Origin: Bacillota bacterium
GTDB lineage: Bacteria; Bacillota; Limnochordia; DTU080
DNA length: 59,137 nt
Assembly: GCA_012838035.1 (NCBI GenBank)
Contig: DUQB01000235.1
Span: 1-59,137, forward strand
Direction of reading: 5' to 3'
Shown piece after piece: positions 1 to 8,102 of this stretch. The position numbers and the translations under genes were made by a program. The stretch's first letter is position 1; every line of letters begins with the position of its first letter. The notes under the pieces were generated by a model. That model was not told the DNA's origin. It did no database searches and saw only the letters and a program-made list of their open reading frames with translations.

Positions 1-1727
1 ATCGCGCCGTAATCCAACGGCGCAGGAATCTTTCGGCTCTCCATCCGCTGCTGAGCCTGCACATGCCGCTGCTCTCTTTCTACATATCCGGCATAACGTA
101 AATCCGTTTCCACTGCTCTGATAATCTCTTCAGGCAAGTCCGGACGGTTCAGATCCAGAGGCGCCGACCCCGCATAAGTCACCTCAGGCCGACGCAACAG
201 TTCGGCAAGCGTAATACCCGTAACCAAAGGCGTAGATCCCATCTGTTTCAACACGGTCTCTGACTCTTCCCCAGGCGTAATCATCACTTGCCGGAGCCGT
301 TTTTTCTCCTGTTCTATCGCCATGCGTTTTGCCTCGAAACGTTCAAACGCCTCCTGACTCACTAAGCCAAGTTCCCTGCCCAGAGCGCACAGCCTGCGGT
401 CAGCGGTATCATCGCGCAACAACAATCGGTATTCCGCACGCGAAGTCATGATCCGATACGGCTCACCGGTGCCTTTAGTCACGAGATCGTCTATCAAAAC
501 CCCGATATAAGCTTGCGAACGGGCCAATACGAAGGGCTCTTCGCCTCTCATGTACTTGACTGCGTTAATGCCGGCAATCAAGCCCTGCGCCGCAGCCTCT
601 TCGTAACCCGTGGTGCCGTTGATCTGACCGGCTGTGAACAAGCCGTCTATCCCTTTTACCTGCAATGCATGCGTCAGCTGCAACGAATCCAAGCAGTCGT
701 ACTCGATGGCATAACCGCAGCGCGTCAGCTCCGCCTTTTCCAAACCCTCTACGCTGTGCACCATCGCAAGCTGTATGTCTTCGGGCATACTCGTAGACAT
801 GCCCGCCAAGTACATCTCCTGCGTGTCCAAGCCTTCGGGCTCAATAAACACCTGATGCCGCTCCCTATCGGGAAACATCACGATCTTGCTCTCAAGTGAT
901 GGACAATAGCGCGGTCCCGGCCCGGTAATGCCTCCCCCGTACATAGCTGAGCGATGTAGATTCTCTTGGATAATCTGATGCGTACGAGCATTGGTATAGG
1001 TGATCCAACAAGGCTCGCTTCGCCGCCAAAGTACCGTGCTGTCAAACGAAAATCCGCGTGTGACGGGGTCACCGTCCAACCTCTCCAGTTTGGAGAAATC
1101 GATCGAACGGCGATGTATACGCGGCGGCGTTCCCGTTTTAAAACGCAACATGCGCAATCCTAGCCGGCGTAGAGCATTGGCCAACTCCTCTACGGCCATC
1201 TGGCCGCGCGGCCCGGCGGCGTAGCTCGCGTCGCCTACGTGAATACGTCCCATTAAATAGGGCCCGGGCGTCAAAATTACCGCCTTCGCCCTATAACAGC
1301 GGCCTAACTTGGTCCTCACTCCAGTGATGCGTCGTCCCTCGATAATGAGGTCGGCCACAATGGCCTCGATCAGATACAGTCCTGCTTGGCGCTCCAGCGT
1401 CTGTCGCATATGCCAATGATAGCGTTGTCGATCAACTTGAGCGCGAAGCGACTGCACGGCTACGCCCTTCCCCGTGTTCAAGCGACGCATTTGCAGGGCG
1501 GACGCATCGGTACAACGACCCATCTCGCCGCCTAAGGCGTCGATTTCACGCACGATATGCCCCTTACCCGGACCTCCCACGGAGGGATTACACGGCATCA
1601 TGGCGGTTGAATCCAGGCTGGTCGTAAACACAGCGGTGCGCGCCCCCATGCGTGCCCCCGCTAAAGCTGCTTCACACCCGGCGTGTCCGCTGCCCACCAC
1701 TATTAAATCAAACTGCTCGTCAAACAG
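1..1727 (-). CDS. mnmG: MnmG (GidA), tRNA uridine-34 carboxymethylaminomethyl modification FAD enzyme, 3' end cut by window edge
   Basis: About 575 codons are visible; the C-terminal tail is missing beyond position 1. With MnmE this enzyme makes the cmnm5 modification at wobble U34 of certain tRNAs, using FAD and folate. The reading frame opens with the dinucleotide-binding pattern VVGSGHAGCEAAL, followed by MMPCNPSVGGPGKGH, GGITGPGPRYCPS and FTAGQINGTTGYEEAAAQG, all hallmarks of the family. The gene is 74 bp downstream of mnmE in the usual order. No ATG, GTG or TTG lies in frame upstream of the Rossmann strand. The best start is a CTG at 1727, with a GGGAGG Shine-Dalgarno nine bases upstream. 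An internal GTG would remove the first beta strand. Identity is very secure; the start codon is less so. Confidence 0.95.
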   Translation of the reverse strand, partial: MFDEQFDLIVVGSGHAGCEAALAGARMGARTAVFTTSLDSTAMMPCNPSVGGPGKGHIVREIDALGGEMGRCTDASALQMRRLNTGKGVAVQSLRAQVDRQRYHWHMRQTLERQAGLYLIEAIVADLIIEGRRITGVRTKLGRCYRAKAVILTPGPYLMGRIHVGDASYAAGPRGQMAVEELANALRRLGLRMLRFKTGTPPRIHRRSIDFSKLERLDGDPVTRGFSFDSTVLWRRSEPCWITYTNARTHQIIQENLHRSAMYGGGITGPGPRYCPSLESKIVMFPDRERHQVFIEPEGLDTQEMYLAGMSTSMPEDIQLAMVHSVEGLEKAELTRCGYAIEYDCLDSLQLTHALQVKGIDGLFTAGQINGTTGYEEAAAQGLIAGINAVKYMRGEEPFVLARSQAYIGVLIDDLVTKGTGEPYRIMTSRAEYRLLLRDDTADRRLCALGRELGLVSQEAFERFEAKRMAIEQEKKRLRQVMITPGEESETVLKQMGSTPLVTGITLAELLRRPEVTYAGSAPLDLNRPDLPEEIIRAVETDLRYAGYVEREQRHVQAQQRMESRKIPAPLDYGA

Positions 1728-1801
1728 TGCAGTAGACCTCCCACAATTGCCGCCTTGGTCGGCTGGCGAACCAGATCCAACGCGCTTAGTCTCACAACAC
1801 C

Positions 1802-3181
1802 TTATTTCCCTACGCAGAAACGCTTAAAAATCTCGTCGACAATCTCATCCGGCGTAGTCTCGCCGGTAAGCGCCCCCAAATGCCACAACGCTTCTTCTAA
1901 ATCAGCGGCCAGGCAGTCCGGCGTAACCCCTGCAGTCATGCCGTTCAAAGCCTGACGCAATGCGGCGGCCATACCCTGTAACGCTCCCACCTGCCGCGGC
2001 CTGCTCAGCAAGTTTTGCTCCGTACTCTGCACCTGCCTGGCATGCACGACCCCGGCGGCATCCGCCATCATTTCCTCCAACTCGGTGAGGCCGTCACCGA
2101 GTTTTGCACTTACCTTAACCACAGGTGGATCGCCAAAATCGGCGGCGGTAAGTACTTGGGGCAAGTCTGATTTGTTCAAAACCACAAGGGTTTTTTGCGG
2201 CTTTTTCCGTACCTGAGTGAACACATCCTTATCTTCGGCAGTAAGCGGTTGAGAACCGTCAAAGATAGCCAAAACCAAGTCGGCGGCGGCTAAACGCTGC
2301 TGGGTACGCAAAACGCCTTCTTTTTCCACCGGATCATCCGTCGACCTTAAACCCGCCGTATCGCTGAGGCGAAACGACACACCTGCGATTTCTACGCTCT
2401 CCTCAATCACATCGCGGGTCGTACCGGCAATGTCGGTGACGATCGCCCTTTGCGTCCGCAACAAAGCATTAAGTAGGCTGGATTTTCCCACATTCGGCTT
2501 ACCGATAATGACGGTATCGACACCTTCTCGCAACCGAATACCACTGGCCGCATGCGCCAACAGAGTTTCGCAGCGATTCAGGACCGCCCGTACCTCGGTA
2601 CCCCACTCTTCCGCGGATACCTCAGGGACCTCTTCCGGGTAATCAATCGCTGCATGCACGTGAGCCAGAAAACCGACCAATACCTGGCGCATCTCTGCGA
2701 ATTGGTCGGGCAGGTTACCTGTCAATTGCTGCGCGGCCAGTTCCACCCCGGCGGTAGAGCGAGCCTGTAACAAATCGCCCACAGCTTCTACTTGCAGCAA
2801 ATCCAGTTTACCATTAACAAAGGCTCTCCGGGTATACTCGCCCGCTTCGGCCAGGCGGGCGCCGTGCGTTACCAACGTCGCCAGTAGAGCTTGGAGGATC
2901 GTCGTGTTGCCATGGCAGTGAAATTCCACCACGTCCTCACCTGTGTAACTATGCGGTCCCCGCATCACCACGCATAGGCCGTCATCGATGGGAGCGCCGC
3001 TAGGCGACATCATGCTGCCGTAAATCATCTTATGTGTAGGAAACTGAGACAGCGGTCTCTTATGCTTTGGTTGAAAAACCTTATCCGCCAAGGCAACGGC
3101 GTCCGGCCCGCTTATACGCACCACACCAATGGCGCTGACGCCCGGGGCCGTGGCAATCGCCGCTATCGTATCCGTCAGCAT
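1802..3181 (-). CDS. mnmE: MnmE (TrmE), tRNA modification GTPase
   Basis: A 459-residue GTPase partner of MnmG in wobble-uridine modification. It has an N-terminal folate-binding TrmE domain. The GTPase domain is inserted in a helical domain and has G1 GKPNVGKSS, a G2 region TDIAGTTRD, G3 DTAGLR and G4 NKSD. The protein ends in the diagnostic CVGK motif containing the catalytic cysteine. An ATG further upstream (3232) would add 17 non-family residues; the start at 3181 gives the canonical N-terminus MLTDTIAAIATAPG and the normal length of about 460. It lies between khpB and mnmG in the conserved rpmH-to-mnmG order. Confidence 0.96.
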   Translation of the reverse strand: MLTDTIAAIATAPGVSAIGVVRISGPDAVALADKVFQPKHKRPLSQFPTHKMIYGSMMSPSGAPIDDGLCVVMRGPHSYTGEDVVEFHCHGNTTILQALLATLVTHGARLAEAGEYTRRAFVNGKLDLLQVEAVGDLLQARSTAGVELAAQQLTGNLPDQFAEMRQVLVGFLAHVHAAIDYPEEVPEVSAEEWGTEVRAVLNRCETLLAHAASGIRLREGVDTVIIGKPNVGKSSLLNALLRTQRAIVTDIAGTTRDVIEESVEIAGVSFRLSDTAGLRSTDDPVEKEGVLRTQQRLAAADLVLAIFDGSQPLTAEDKDVFTQVRKKPQKTLVVLNKSDLPQVLTAADFGDPPVVKVSAKLGDGLTELEEMMADAAGVVHARQVQSTEQNLLSRPRQVGALQGMAAALRQALNGMTAGVTPDCLAADLEEALWHLGALTGETTPDEIVDEIFKRFCVGK

Positions 3182-3242
3182 CTCTGTCTCACCACCATAT
3201 TCGGACGGTTTTAGCCAGGTGCTTAGGCGCAAGAATACAACA

Positions 3243-3264
3243 AGACCTCGGCCTCCCGAGGTCT
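3243..3264 (-). terminator. Hairpin between khpB and mnmE, possible weak terminator or attenuator
   Basis: A perfect 9-bp stem (AGACCTCGG / CCGAGGTCT) with a 4-base loop. On the minus strand it is followed by the T-rich but interrupted sequence CTTGTTGTATTCTT. It lies 24 bp after the khpB stop and about 60 bp before mnmE, so it may only partly stop transcription from the rpmH side. Confidence 0.5.
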
Positions 3265-3287
3265 CACCTTACATGCGCCAGGAAGCT

Positions 3288-3953
3288 TTACCTCTGTTTC
3301 GGTGAAATCACTATCCGGCGGTTGGGATCTTCTCCCTCACTATGCGTTTCAATACCTGTATCTTCAGCCAATGCCATGTGCACTATACGCCGCTCCAACG
3401 CCGACATCGGCTCCAGGTAGACCCGTTTTTGTTGCTTCTTGGCTCGGTCAGCCATTCGTAACGCGAGTTGCCGGAGAGTCTGTTCGCGGCGTTTGCGGTA
3501 GCCTGCGGCATCCAGTACGATGCGCATCCAATCTGCACCGCCTTTGTTGGTTACGACACTGGTTAAATACTGCAACGCGTCCAAAGTTTGGCCGCGACGC
3601 CCAATCAATAGTCCTAAGTTTTCTCCAGTGATCTCCAACAAAATAGTGCCATCTTCCTGCGCAGTCTCGTGTACTTCAGCATCAACTTCCAATCGCTCCA
3701 GCACGCCCTCTAGGAACTGCTTTGCTTTCGCGACCTTTTCCGTCTGTTCCACTTGTGCATCGGCCTCTGCAATTTCCGGCTCCTTTACCGTAACCAGCAC
3801 GCTGGCCAACTTGCCGCCGAGCAACCCAAAAAAGCCTTTATTACCCTCTTCCAGTACGGTAACTTCTACCTCTTCACGCGATACGCCCAACTCTTGTATA
3901 GCAGCTTCTATAGCTTCATCAACGGTGCGAGCGCTTTTTTGCACAGATTTCAT
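3288..3953 (-). CDS. khpB: KhpB (Jag/EloR) family RNA-binding protein
   Basis: A 221-residue protein with the three parts of the Jag family. The N-terminal Jag-N domain starts MKSVQKSARTVDEAIEAA and includes the conserved KGFFGLLG motif. A type-II KH domain has the loop GLLIGRRGQTLDALQYL. A C-terminal R3H domain follows, around ALRMADRA...ERRIVHMAL...THSEGEDPNRRI. Family members bind RNA, partner with KhpA, and in some Bacillota control cell elongation. It overlaps yidC by 4 bp, so the two are probably translationally coupled, the standard arrangement beside rnpA-yidC. Confidence 0.93.
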   Translation of the reverse strand: MKSVQKSARTVDEAIEAAIQELGVSREEVEVTVLEEGNKGFFGLLGGKLASVLVTVKEPEIAEADAQVEQTEKVAKAKQFLEGVLERLEVDAEVHETAQEDGTILLEITGENLGLLIGRRGQTLDALQYLTSVVTNKGGADWMRIVLDAAGYRKRREQTLRQLALRMADRAKKQQKRVYLEPMSALERRIVHMALAEDTGIETHSEGEDPNRRIVISPKQR

Positions 3954-4612
3954 GCAGCCTCGCCACCTCCTTTGCCGACGGCTCTGCGATTCAAGAAATA
4001 CGTTTGCGCAATGGAGAACAGATTACTGACAATCCAGTATAGAACCAGTCCGCTCGAAAACGTGGTACTGAGAAAACCGATGACCAGAGGCATCATGAGA
4101 GTCATAGACTTCTGCGATGGATCGTTCGAGGTCGTCTGCAGCGACTGAAAATACGTTGTGCCGGCTGAGATGACCGGCAAGATATAGTAGGTCCAATTTG
4201 AGGCCGTATTCGCCGCTAGAGACAGATCCCAAATTAAGAACCCGGGGGAAAAGGCCTGCTGGAAAACCTCCGACGTCCCTTCGGGGAAGGTGCGCAATAT
4301 GCCGAATAGGGCATAGATAAAAGGCAACTGTAAAACCAGGGGCAGACAACCCCCGAAAGGATTGACGTTGTGCTTCTTGTAAAGCTCCAGCAACTTCTCG
4401 TTGTAAATTTGCGGATTGTCCTTATACTTCTCTTGCAGCTCTTTCTGCAACGGCTGCACCTTTTTCATCGCCAACAACGACTTCGATTGGCTAAGGGTCA
4501 GCGGTAGCAGAATGAGTTTAATGACTATGGTCAACAAAATGATGGCCAATCCGTGATTACCGGTAATGTTATAAAAGAAAACCAGCGTATCCCGCATCAA
4601 ATTCCCTAACAT
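3950..4612 (-). CDS. yidC: YidC/Oxa1/SpoIIIJ membrane protein insertase
   Basis: A 220-residue polytopic protein that inserts proteins into the cytoplasmic membrane, alone or with SecYEG. The N-terminal part GLAIILLTIVIKLILLPLT, the charged cytoplasmic loop (MKKVQPLQKELQEKYKDN) and the segment NPFGGCLPLVLQLPFIYALF are family signatures. At 220 residues it is a short Gram-positive type without the large periplasmic domain of proteobacterial YidC. No lipobox cysteine is visible at the N-terminus. The 4-bp overlap with khpB indicates cotranslation. Confidence 0.95.
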   Translation of the reverse strand: MLGNLMRDTLVFFYNITGNHGLAIILLTIVIKLILLPLTLSQSKSLLAMKKVQPLQKELQEKYKDNPQIYNEKLLELYKKHNVNPFGGCLPLVLQLPFIYALFGILRTFPEGTSEVFQQAFSPGFLIWDLSLAANTASNWTYYILPVISAGTTYFQSLQTTSNDPSQKSMTLMMPLVIGFLSTTFSSGLVLYWIVSNLFSIAQTYFLNRRAVGKGGGEAA

Positions 4613-4790
4613 GTCAGCAAATAAGCCCCCTCAAAGGCGGATGACTAGAAAGCTACTAGGAGGCTGCCCGGTAGGTACGCCATGGGAGGAGAAGTCGACT
4701 TCGACTCAGGTCTACCGAGTTGCCAGCAACGATTCTAGCTGTGATCTGGAGCCTGTCGGCATTCTCGTTACAGGCACTGCGTAAAAAATT

Positions 4791-5003
4791 TCATCTTACC
4801 GGGTCGAATCCGCCCGGATGCCATGGATGACAACGCACGATTCGCCGCACGGCCATCCAGCCGCCTTTAACGGCGCCGTAGCGTCGTACAGCCTCTTGCG
4901 CATATGCGGAGCAGCTGGGATAGTATCGGCATGTAGCTGGAAAAAGCGGCGATATCGCTACTCTATAGAACCGGATGAGCATGAGTACCAGTTGCTTCAT
5001 CAT
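4791..5003 (-). CDS. yidD: YidD membrane protein insertion efficiency factor
   Basis: A 70-residue protein with the family core (I)[22 protein letters not shown] and [12 protein letters not shown]. It has an amphipathic N-terminal helix and cysteine residues, and assists YidC/Sec-dependent insertion. Its first ATG shares one base with the rnpA stop codon (TGATG), so it is coupled to rnpA. A gap of about 180 bp with no supported gene separates it from yidC. Confidence 0.94.
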   Translation of the reverse strand: MMKQLVLMLIRFYRVAISPLFPATCRYYPSCSAYAQEAVRRYGAVKGGWMAVRRIVRCHPWHPGGFDPVR

Positions 5004-5401
5004 CAGGAAGAAGTCTCCTCCTTGAGCGGTTCGGATACGGAATTGAGCTTTCGCACCGGTGAAGTGGCCGACAGAATTCCGGCCTTACATAACACATCGT
5101 ATACGCCGGCGGTCAATACCTGAAAAGGCGCATCCGCAGCGGCTACCCGAGCGGAAATCACCACGTCGAAACCGTCGGCCATCTGATGGGACAAGTGAGC
5201 GACTATCGCACGTAACCGCCGTTTTACCCTATTTCTGTAGACCGCTTTTCCCAGTTTTTTGCTGACTGAAAAGCCTACTCGACTTTGCGGCATACCGTTG
5301 GGTCTAACATGCGCCACAATATACCGACCCTTAGACACCCGGCCTTGGCTGTAACACAGATGGAAGTCGCGCGATTTGGCTAGACGCTCGATTCTCTTCA
5401 C
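5003..5401 (-). CDS. rnpA: RNase P protein component
   Basis: A 132-residue basic protein; it assists the RNA subunit in maturing tRNA 5' ends. The RNR signature is clear in the segment [17 protein letters not shown], preceded by [10 protein letters not shown] longer frame opens at 5446, but its extra 15 residues do not fit the family. I place the start at the GTG at 5401 (protein begins [13 protein letters not shown]), with a GGGGA ribosome-binding element upstream. The C-terminal 30 residues extend past the domain and are not conserved. Confidence 0.93.
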   Translation of the reverse strand: MKRIERLAKSRDFHLCYSQGRVSKGRYIVAHVRPNGMPQSRVGFSVSKKLGKAVYRNRVKRRLRAIVAHLSHQMADGFDVVISARVAAADAPFQVLTAGVYDVLCKAGILSATSPVRKLNSVSEPLKEETSS

Positions 5402-5495
5402 TATACTATCCCCTATAGAGTACACAAGGCCTGTACCCCATGGCACCGGCCCTGGTCGCTATGTGGGGTGGCGGAAAGCGCGGCACTCCACACAG

Positions 5496-5636
5496 TTAAG
5501 CTGTAACACCCAACCTTTTGCGCCCTTTGGCGCGCCTACGCCTAATAACGGCTCTACCGCCGGGAGTTCTCATGCGTACGAGAAAACCACTGGTACGCAG
5601 CTTTTTTCTGCGATTCGGTTGAAAAGTGCGTTTCAC
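5496..5636 (-). CDS. rpmH: Ribosomal protein bL34
   Basis: A 46-residue, highly basic protein, too short for most ORF cut-offs. It starts at a GTG (5636) with a GAGGGG Shine-Dalgarno. The sequence begins [19 protein letters not shown], continues RMRTPGG and ends [14 protein letters not shown], all classical L34. It is the first gene of the rpmH-rnpA-yidD-yidC-khpB-mnmE-mnmG set reading away from the origin. Confidence 0.96.
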   Translation of the reverse strand: MKRTFQPNRRKKLRTSGFLVRMRTPGGRAVIRRRRAKGRKRLGVTA

Positions 5637-5777
5637 TAAAGTTGCCCCCTCATTCCACCGGACTGCCCAGCAGTACCGGAGAACACTCGTCTTCTTTTAG
5701 TTGTGCCGAAATGAGCGCCGGCCCACAACTCATGCTGACTATAATATCACAAACCTGCAGGCGCGCACACCCTCTCG

Positions 5778-5807
5778 ATTATAAGGGATAGGATAAACCT
5801 GGGTCAA
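5778..5807 (-). promoter_or_regulatory. Sigma-A-type promoter for the rpmH operon
   Basis: On the minus strand TTGACC (5807-5802) and TATAAT (5783-5778) are separated by 18 bases. They lie about 140 bases upstream of the rpmH start and just after the proS stop. A second extended -10 element (TGATATTAT, 5749-5741) lies closer to rpmH. Either could drive the operon. Confidence 0.7.
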
Positions 5808-5844
5808 GCAATCCTTAATTTGCGCAAATCGGCTATACAAGCCC

Positions 5845-7293
5845 CTAATAGGCTCGTGCGTACCACACCGTATGCTTCGCCTGCGCCCCGCATGCCGCGC
5901 AATGCGGCATTTGCGCCGGGGGATCAAAGGGGATATTGCGCGCAGTAGCCTTTGTCTCATCCTTAATTTGCTTCTCACAAGCAGCATCGCCGCACCAACC
6001 GGCCAACACGAAGCCGCCCTTATTGCTGATGATCTCTGCCAACTCGGCCAAAGTTGCCGCTTGATGCGAATGTTCGGCACGAAATTGCGCCGCCTTTTGA
6101 AACATGGCGCTTTGGATGTCGTTCAACAGTTTAAGGACTTGCTCGGCCAGATTGTCTTGAGATAGCACCAACTTCTCGCCCGTATCGCGCCGCACGGCGA
6201 CGACGGCGTTGTTATCTACGTCACGCGGTCCCAACTCAATACGCAGCGGTACGCCGCGCATCTCGTATTCGTTATACTTCCAGCCCGGACTATACTCTTC
6301 CCGCGTATCTTCTTTAATCCGGATGCCGGCTGCCCGCAGTTGCGCGGCTAAGGCGTCGTAGCGGGCCATAACCTTCTCGCGCAGTTTTACGGGGCCGACG
6401 GGAATAAAGACTACTTGTATCGGCGCTACTTTGGGCGGAAACGCCAGCCCGCGATCGTCGCCGTGTACCATTATCAATGCGCCGATTAAGCGAGTGGAAA
6501 CTCCCCAAGATGTAGTATGCGCATATTTCAACTGGTTATCTTTATCTAAGAACTGAATGTCGAAGCCGCGCGCAAAGTTCTCTCCCAAGTAGTGCGACGT
6601 ACCCGCCTGCAACGCCTTGCCGTCTTTCATCATCGCTTCCACCGAGTAGGTGTCGACAGCGCCGGCAAATCGTTCGCTGGGCGTCTTTTCGCCCGTATAT
6701 ACCGGAATGGCCAGCTCAGTTTCCACAAATTCGCGGTACACCTCAAGCATGCGCATGGTCTCTTCGCGTGCTTCCTCTTCAGTAGCGTGAGCGGTATGAC
6801 CTTCCTGCCACAAAAATTCCGATGTCCGCAAGAAGGGCATGGTGCGCTTTTCCCAACGGACCACGTTTGCCCACTGGTTAATGAGCACAGGTAGGTCGCG
6901 ATAGCTTTTGATCCACTGCGCATACATATAACCGATCATGGTTTCGGACGTGGGACGAATCGCCAAGCGTTCCTCCAACTTCTCGCCGCCGGCTTCGGTT
7001 ACCCAGGGCAGTTCCGGGTTGAACCCCTCCACATGCTCTTTCTCTTTTTCAAAAAAGCTTTCCGGAATAAAGAGGGGGAAGTAGGCGTTGCGATGCCCGG
7101 TCTCCTTGAAACGTCTGTCCAACCCCGCTTGGATACGCTCCCAGAGCTCATAACCATCCGGTCTGAACACAATGCAGCCGCGTACCGGTGAATAATCCAT
7201 CAACTCGGCTTTGCGGATGCAATCGATATACCAGCGGGAAAAATCGACTGATTGAGGCGTGATATCTTTTACGAAATCCTTATCAGAAGGCAT
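5845..7293 (-). CDS. proS: Prolyl-tRNA synthetase, archaeal/eukaryotic-like type (ProS type 3)
   Basis: A 482-residue class II aminoacyl-tRNA synthetase charging tRNA-Pro. Motif 2 is around RWEKRTMPFLRTSEFLWQEG, preceded by RPTSETMIGYMYAQWI. Motif 3 includes HGDDRGLAFPPKVAPIQ. The anticodon-binding domain follows, then a C-terminal Cys4 zinc-like module (CGDAACEK...HCAACGAQAKH) ending in tyrosine, typical of the type 3 enzyme. The long insertion (editing) domain of the common bacterial ProRS is absent. The gene lies between rpmH and oriC, where many Bacillota have no gene. A TTGACA element near 7452 could be its promoter, leaving a leader of about 130 nt; I find no T-box core in that leader. 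Confidence 0.95.
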   Translation of the reverse strand: MPSDKDFVKDITPQSVDFSRWYIDCIRKAELMDYSPVRGCIVFRPDGYELWERIQAGLDRRFKETGHRNAYFPLFIPESFFEKEKEHVEGFNPELPWVTEAGGEKLEERLAIRPTSETMIGYMYAQWIKSYRDLPVLINQWANVVRWEKRTMPFLRTSEFLWQEGHTAHATEEEAREETMRMLEVYREFVETELAIPVYTGEKTPSERFAGAVDTYSVEAMMKDGKALQAGTSHYLGENFARGFDIQFLDKDNQLKYAHTTSWGVSTRLIGALIMVHGDDRGLAFPPKVAPIQVVFIPVGPVKLREKVMARYDALAAQLRAAGIRIKEDTREEYSPGWKYNEYEMRGVPLRIELGPRDVDNNAVVAVRRDTGEKLVLSQDNLAEQVLKLLNDIQSAMFQKAAQFRAEHSHQAATLAELAEIISNKGGFVLAGWCGDAACEKQIKDETKATARNIPFDPPAQMPHCAACGAQAKHTVWYARAY

Positions 7294-7600
7294 GTTGCCT
7301 CCTCCTTCGCTAAGGTGGGCTGTGCCCGCAACCCACGCTGTACTTCCTATGTCGTCGTATAAAGCAAACCGCTACGTTATTACGCTATGCGCAGCGGATA
7401 GACCTGCCGAATAAGTGTACTCAGGTTAACAAACGCTCCTGCCGACTGTCAACAACCGGGCTTGCGCATTCATTACCTTGCCTTGTTTTCCACAAAACGG
7501 CGCGTATGCCTTCTTTATCTCATTATCCCCAGAGGTGTGCTGGGTTTAGCTGGCCTTATTATCATGCATGCCGGGAAAACTTCACCCGTTCCATCCACAG
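7294..7600. other. proS upstream region and left flank of oriC
   Basis: No protein gene is supported. On the minus strand it contains a possible -35 TTGACA (7452-7447) for proS and a GTGGG...CCCAC hairpin just before the proS Shine-Dalgarno. The remainder leads into the DnaA-box cluster. Confidence 0.5.
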
Positions 7601-7602
7601 CC

Positions 7603-7865
7603 TGTGGATAACCATGTGCATAAGTTGTTGAGAAAAGATTATGGCGGTGGATTTTGCGGATATTACTTATCCACTGCCTGTGTATAACTTGCGTCTGCTC
7701 TGAGGAAGAAATGCATGTAACCGGCTTGCTTACGGACTTTGCATGCCATACTATTATCCACATGCCCGTGTGGATAAGCTTGGACCCCGTATAGCCCGTT
7801 TTTCCCTTATCAACGGGGGAGCGGCAGAGTATCACTTGTGGATAACCTGTGGATTCTGTGCATAG
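7603..7865 (+). other. oriC part 1: DnaA-box cluster upstream of dnaA
   Basis: Six perfect matches to TTATNCACA in either orientation occur at 7603-7611, 7615-7623, 7679-7687, 7754-7762, 7769-7777 and 7837-7845. Near matches lie at 7667-7675 and 7857-7865. Gene orientation diverges here: minus-strand genes to the left, dnaA and plus-strand genes to the right. Together with the second cluster behind dnaA this gives a bipartite origin of the type known from Bacillus subtilis. Confidence 0.9.
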
Positions 7866-8102
7866 TTTGCCCTTTTTGCACCGGTTCCGTCGCTCAAGCC
7901 TCTGAAGGAGAAGGGGAAAAGTCTATAGAAATAGGTGGCATGCCACCGTCATGTTCCTACTCGGCTAGGTACCCACTGACGGCTCGTTCTTTCTCTATGG
8001 CTAGAGAACATCCGCTCGTAACCGCGGATTAGTTTTGTGTTGGCTTTTTTAGGAACAGCATTTTCCTTATCATCAGCATTCAGCTACAAGGAGCTTTTCA
8101 TA

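Noticed and set aside
7300-7452. Possible T-box leader in front of proS
   Set aside because: The GTGGG/CCCAC hairpin lies near the start, but the T-box core sequence AGGGTGGNACCGCG is missing and no terminator/antiterminator pair can be drawn.
7515-8032. Short reading frames in the oriC region
   Set aside because: They overlap the DnaA-box cluster, lack ribosome-binding sites and show no family features.
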